Assembly: GCA_017309115.1 (NCBI GenBank)
Contig: JAFLEF010000013.1
Coordinates: 1 to 64,000 of the forward strand
Source: Verrucomicrobiota bacterium
GTDB lineage: Bacteria; Verrucomicrobiota; Verrucomicrobiia; Limisphaerales; UBA9464
Direction: 5' to 3'
DNA: 64,000 bases
Positions 62,990 through 64,000 of the stretch are shown here, piece by piece. Position 1 is the first letter of the stretch. Each line of letters opens with the position of its first letter. Under the pieces are notes generated by a model. That model saw only the letters and a program-made list of their open reading frames with translations, had not been told where the DNA came from and ran no database searches. Both the position numbers and the translations under genes were made by a program.

Positions 62990-64000
62990 ATGTATTTCCT
63001 TGGAATGGGCACCGCCGTCCCGGCCACGCGTTATCTCCAAACCGAAGGCTGGGAATCGGTCCGGACGACTCCGGCCTTCGCCACGTTGCGCCCGCGCTCC
63101 CAGGCGATCCTTCGCAAGGTGCTGCTCGGCGACAACGGCATCGAGTCGCGGCACCTCGCCCTCGCTTCACTGGAAGAAGCGTACGCCGTCGATCCGGACA
63201 CCTTGCACCAACGCTTTCGACAACACGCCCCGGATCTCGCCACGGCGGCGGCGCGTCAGGCCTTGGCGGATGCCCGACTCGATCCAGGTGAAGTGGACGC
63301 GGTGGTGGCCACCACGTGTACCGGATACCTGTGTCCCGGGCTGACCAGTTTTCTGGCAGAACGGTTGGGATTGCGCCGAACGATCGTGGGCTTGGATTTG
63401 GTCGGACTGGGCTGCGGTGCCGCTCTCCCCGCCCTGCAGGTCGCCCAAGCCTACCTTCGGTCCGGACTCGCCCGACGCGTGCTCGTGGTCTGCGCCGAAG
63501 TGTGCAGTGCGGCGTTTTATCTGGATGACGATCCGGGCGTGCTGATCAGCGCCTGCCTCTTCGGCGACGGAGCCGCCGCCGCGGTCCTCGCCTCCGAACC
63601 CGTGCCGCACACGCGCTCGGTTCGCTGGCATTCCTGGAACACCCGACTCGAGCCGGCCGACCGCGAGAAGCTCCGGTTCGAAACCTGCCGCGGCATGTTG
63701 CGCAACATTCTCACCCTCGAAGTCCCCAGCCTCGCGGCGCGACACGCCGGGGAAGTTTGTGACGAACTGCTCGCGCGGGAAGGCCTCGACCGCTCGGTCA
63801 TCCGGGAATGGATTCTGCACGCCGGGGGACGCGACGTTCTCAACGCTCTGCAACGACGCTGGTCCCTGACCGATTCCGCCCTGCGCCACAGCGCCGGAGT
63901 GCTGCGGGAACATGGAAATCTGAGCAGTCCGTCCGTTCTCTTCGCCCTCGCCGCCGCCCGCGCCGAGGCGCCGGAACCGGGATGGTGGTGGCTGTCCTCT
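62990..64000 (+). CDS. Type III polyketide synthase (chalcone synthase family), partial
   Basis: An open frame from ATG 62990 to the window end, 337 codons, so the C terminus is missing. The catalytic triad is complete in the visible part: Cys142 in LVGLGCGAALPAL, His277 in ILHAGGRDVLNAL and Asn310 in EHGNLSSPSVLF. These enzymes extend an acyl starter with malonyl-CoA to give pyrones, resorcinols or similar lipids. In this family GxGCGA often replaces the plant GCxAG context. It lies 23 bases after the propeller gene. Confidence 0.93.
   Translation, partial: MYFLGMGTAVPATRYLQTEGWESVRTTPAFATLRPRSQAILRKVLLGDNGIESRHLALASLEEAYAVDPDTLHQRFRQHAPDLATAAARQALADARLDPGEVDAVVATTCTGYLCPGLTSFLAERLGLRRTIVGLDLVGLGCGAALPALQVAQAYLRSGLARRVLVVCAEVCSAAFYLDDDPGVLISACLFGDGAAAAVLASEPVPHTRSVRWHSWNTRLEPADREKLRFETCRGMLRNILTLEVPSLAARHAGEVCDELLAREGLDRSVIREWILHAGGRDVLNALQRRWSLTDSALRHSAGVLREHGNLSSPSVLFALAAARAEAPEPGWWWLSS

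Noticed and set aside
61548-63170. A 540-codon minus-strand frame over the PQQ-propeller gene
   Set aside because: Antisense to a well-supported gene; low-complexity composition.
1-64000. CRISPR arrays, tRNA or rRNA genes, integrases or transposases
   Set aside because: No evenly spaced direct repeats, cloverleaf-like segments or DDE/tyrosine recombinase proteins were found, although the accessory region looks transferred.

Overview
The window reads as one contiguous piece of a GC-rich chromosome, most likely from a verrucomicrobium of the Limisphaerales/Pedosphaera type. The reasons are circumstantial: two long prepilin-leader proteins with a C-terminal 'VDGHxE' segment, a CHRD protein and a beta-helix surface protein with a shared terminal module, a DUF1573-cytochrome protein, Gld-type ABC genes next to a DUF4340 gene, and short ATCTGCG-type intergenic repeats. 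No rRNA or tRNA gene was found that would settle the taxonomy.

Layout. 1-3739: two tightly packed minus-strand genes (one cut by the window edge), then an antibiotic-biosynthesis-monooxygenase-like protein, an iron-dependent alcohol dehydrogenase and a small membrane protein. 4056-6703: cydAB. 6873-14593: an elongation cluster mreB-mreC-mreD-mrdA(PBP2)-rodA followed by RNase E/G, closed by a strong hairpin. 14754-19237: small accessory genes, including two copies of one small membrane-protein gene (the first ended by a nonsense codon), a HEAT-repeat lipoprotein-like protein, a prepilin-like protein and DUF805. 19370-26429: a 2OG-Fe(II)-type protein, glycogen synthase, then a minus-strand housekeeping run trpC, prfB, trmL, truA, ruvX(yqgF), nagB. 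26568-32987: divergent secreted proteins and a second prepilin-like protein. 33036-37775: rsgA, a fused aldolase/dehydrogenase, and a DUF5009-type membrane protein. 37968-41466: a Mla-type lipid transport operon. 41546-46445: a Gld-type ABC exporter set. 46747-48334: phzF and pxpA. 48331-55340: an accessory region. 55540-64000: fused pxpBC, hisS, tmk, a DUF1573-cytochrome c, a sugar isomerase-like protein, a PQQ-propeller protein and a type III polyketide synthase cut by the window end.

The most interesting part is the accessory region of about 7 kb at 48331-55340. It separates pxpA from the fused pxpBC, whose products are expected to form one 5-oxoprolinase. It holds a vapBC toxin-antitoxin pair with a palindrome on its probable promoter, a small lipoprotein gene on the other strand, and a compact four-gene minus-strand operon of visibly lower GC: DNA cytosine-5 methyltransferase, a phosphoribosyltransferase-like protein, a 692-residue P-loop NTPase of probable ORC/CDC6-like type, and a 330-residue protein I cannot assign that looks like a Rossmann-type sensor. 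This has the build of a prokaryotic conflict (anti-phage) system: a self-marking enzyme, a switch ATPase, a nucleotide-acting candidate effector and a candidate sensor. Function is inferred from sequence only.
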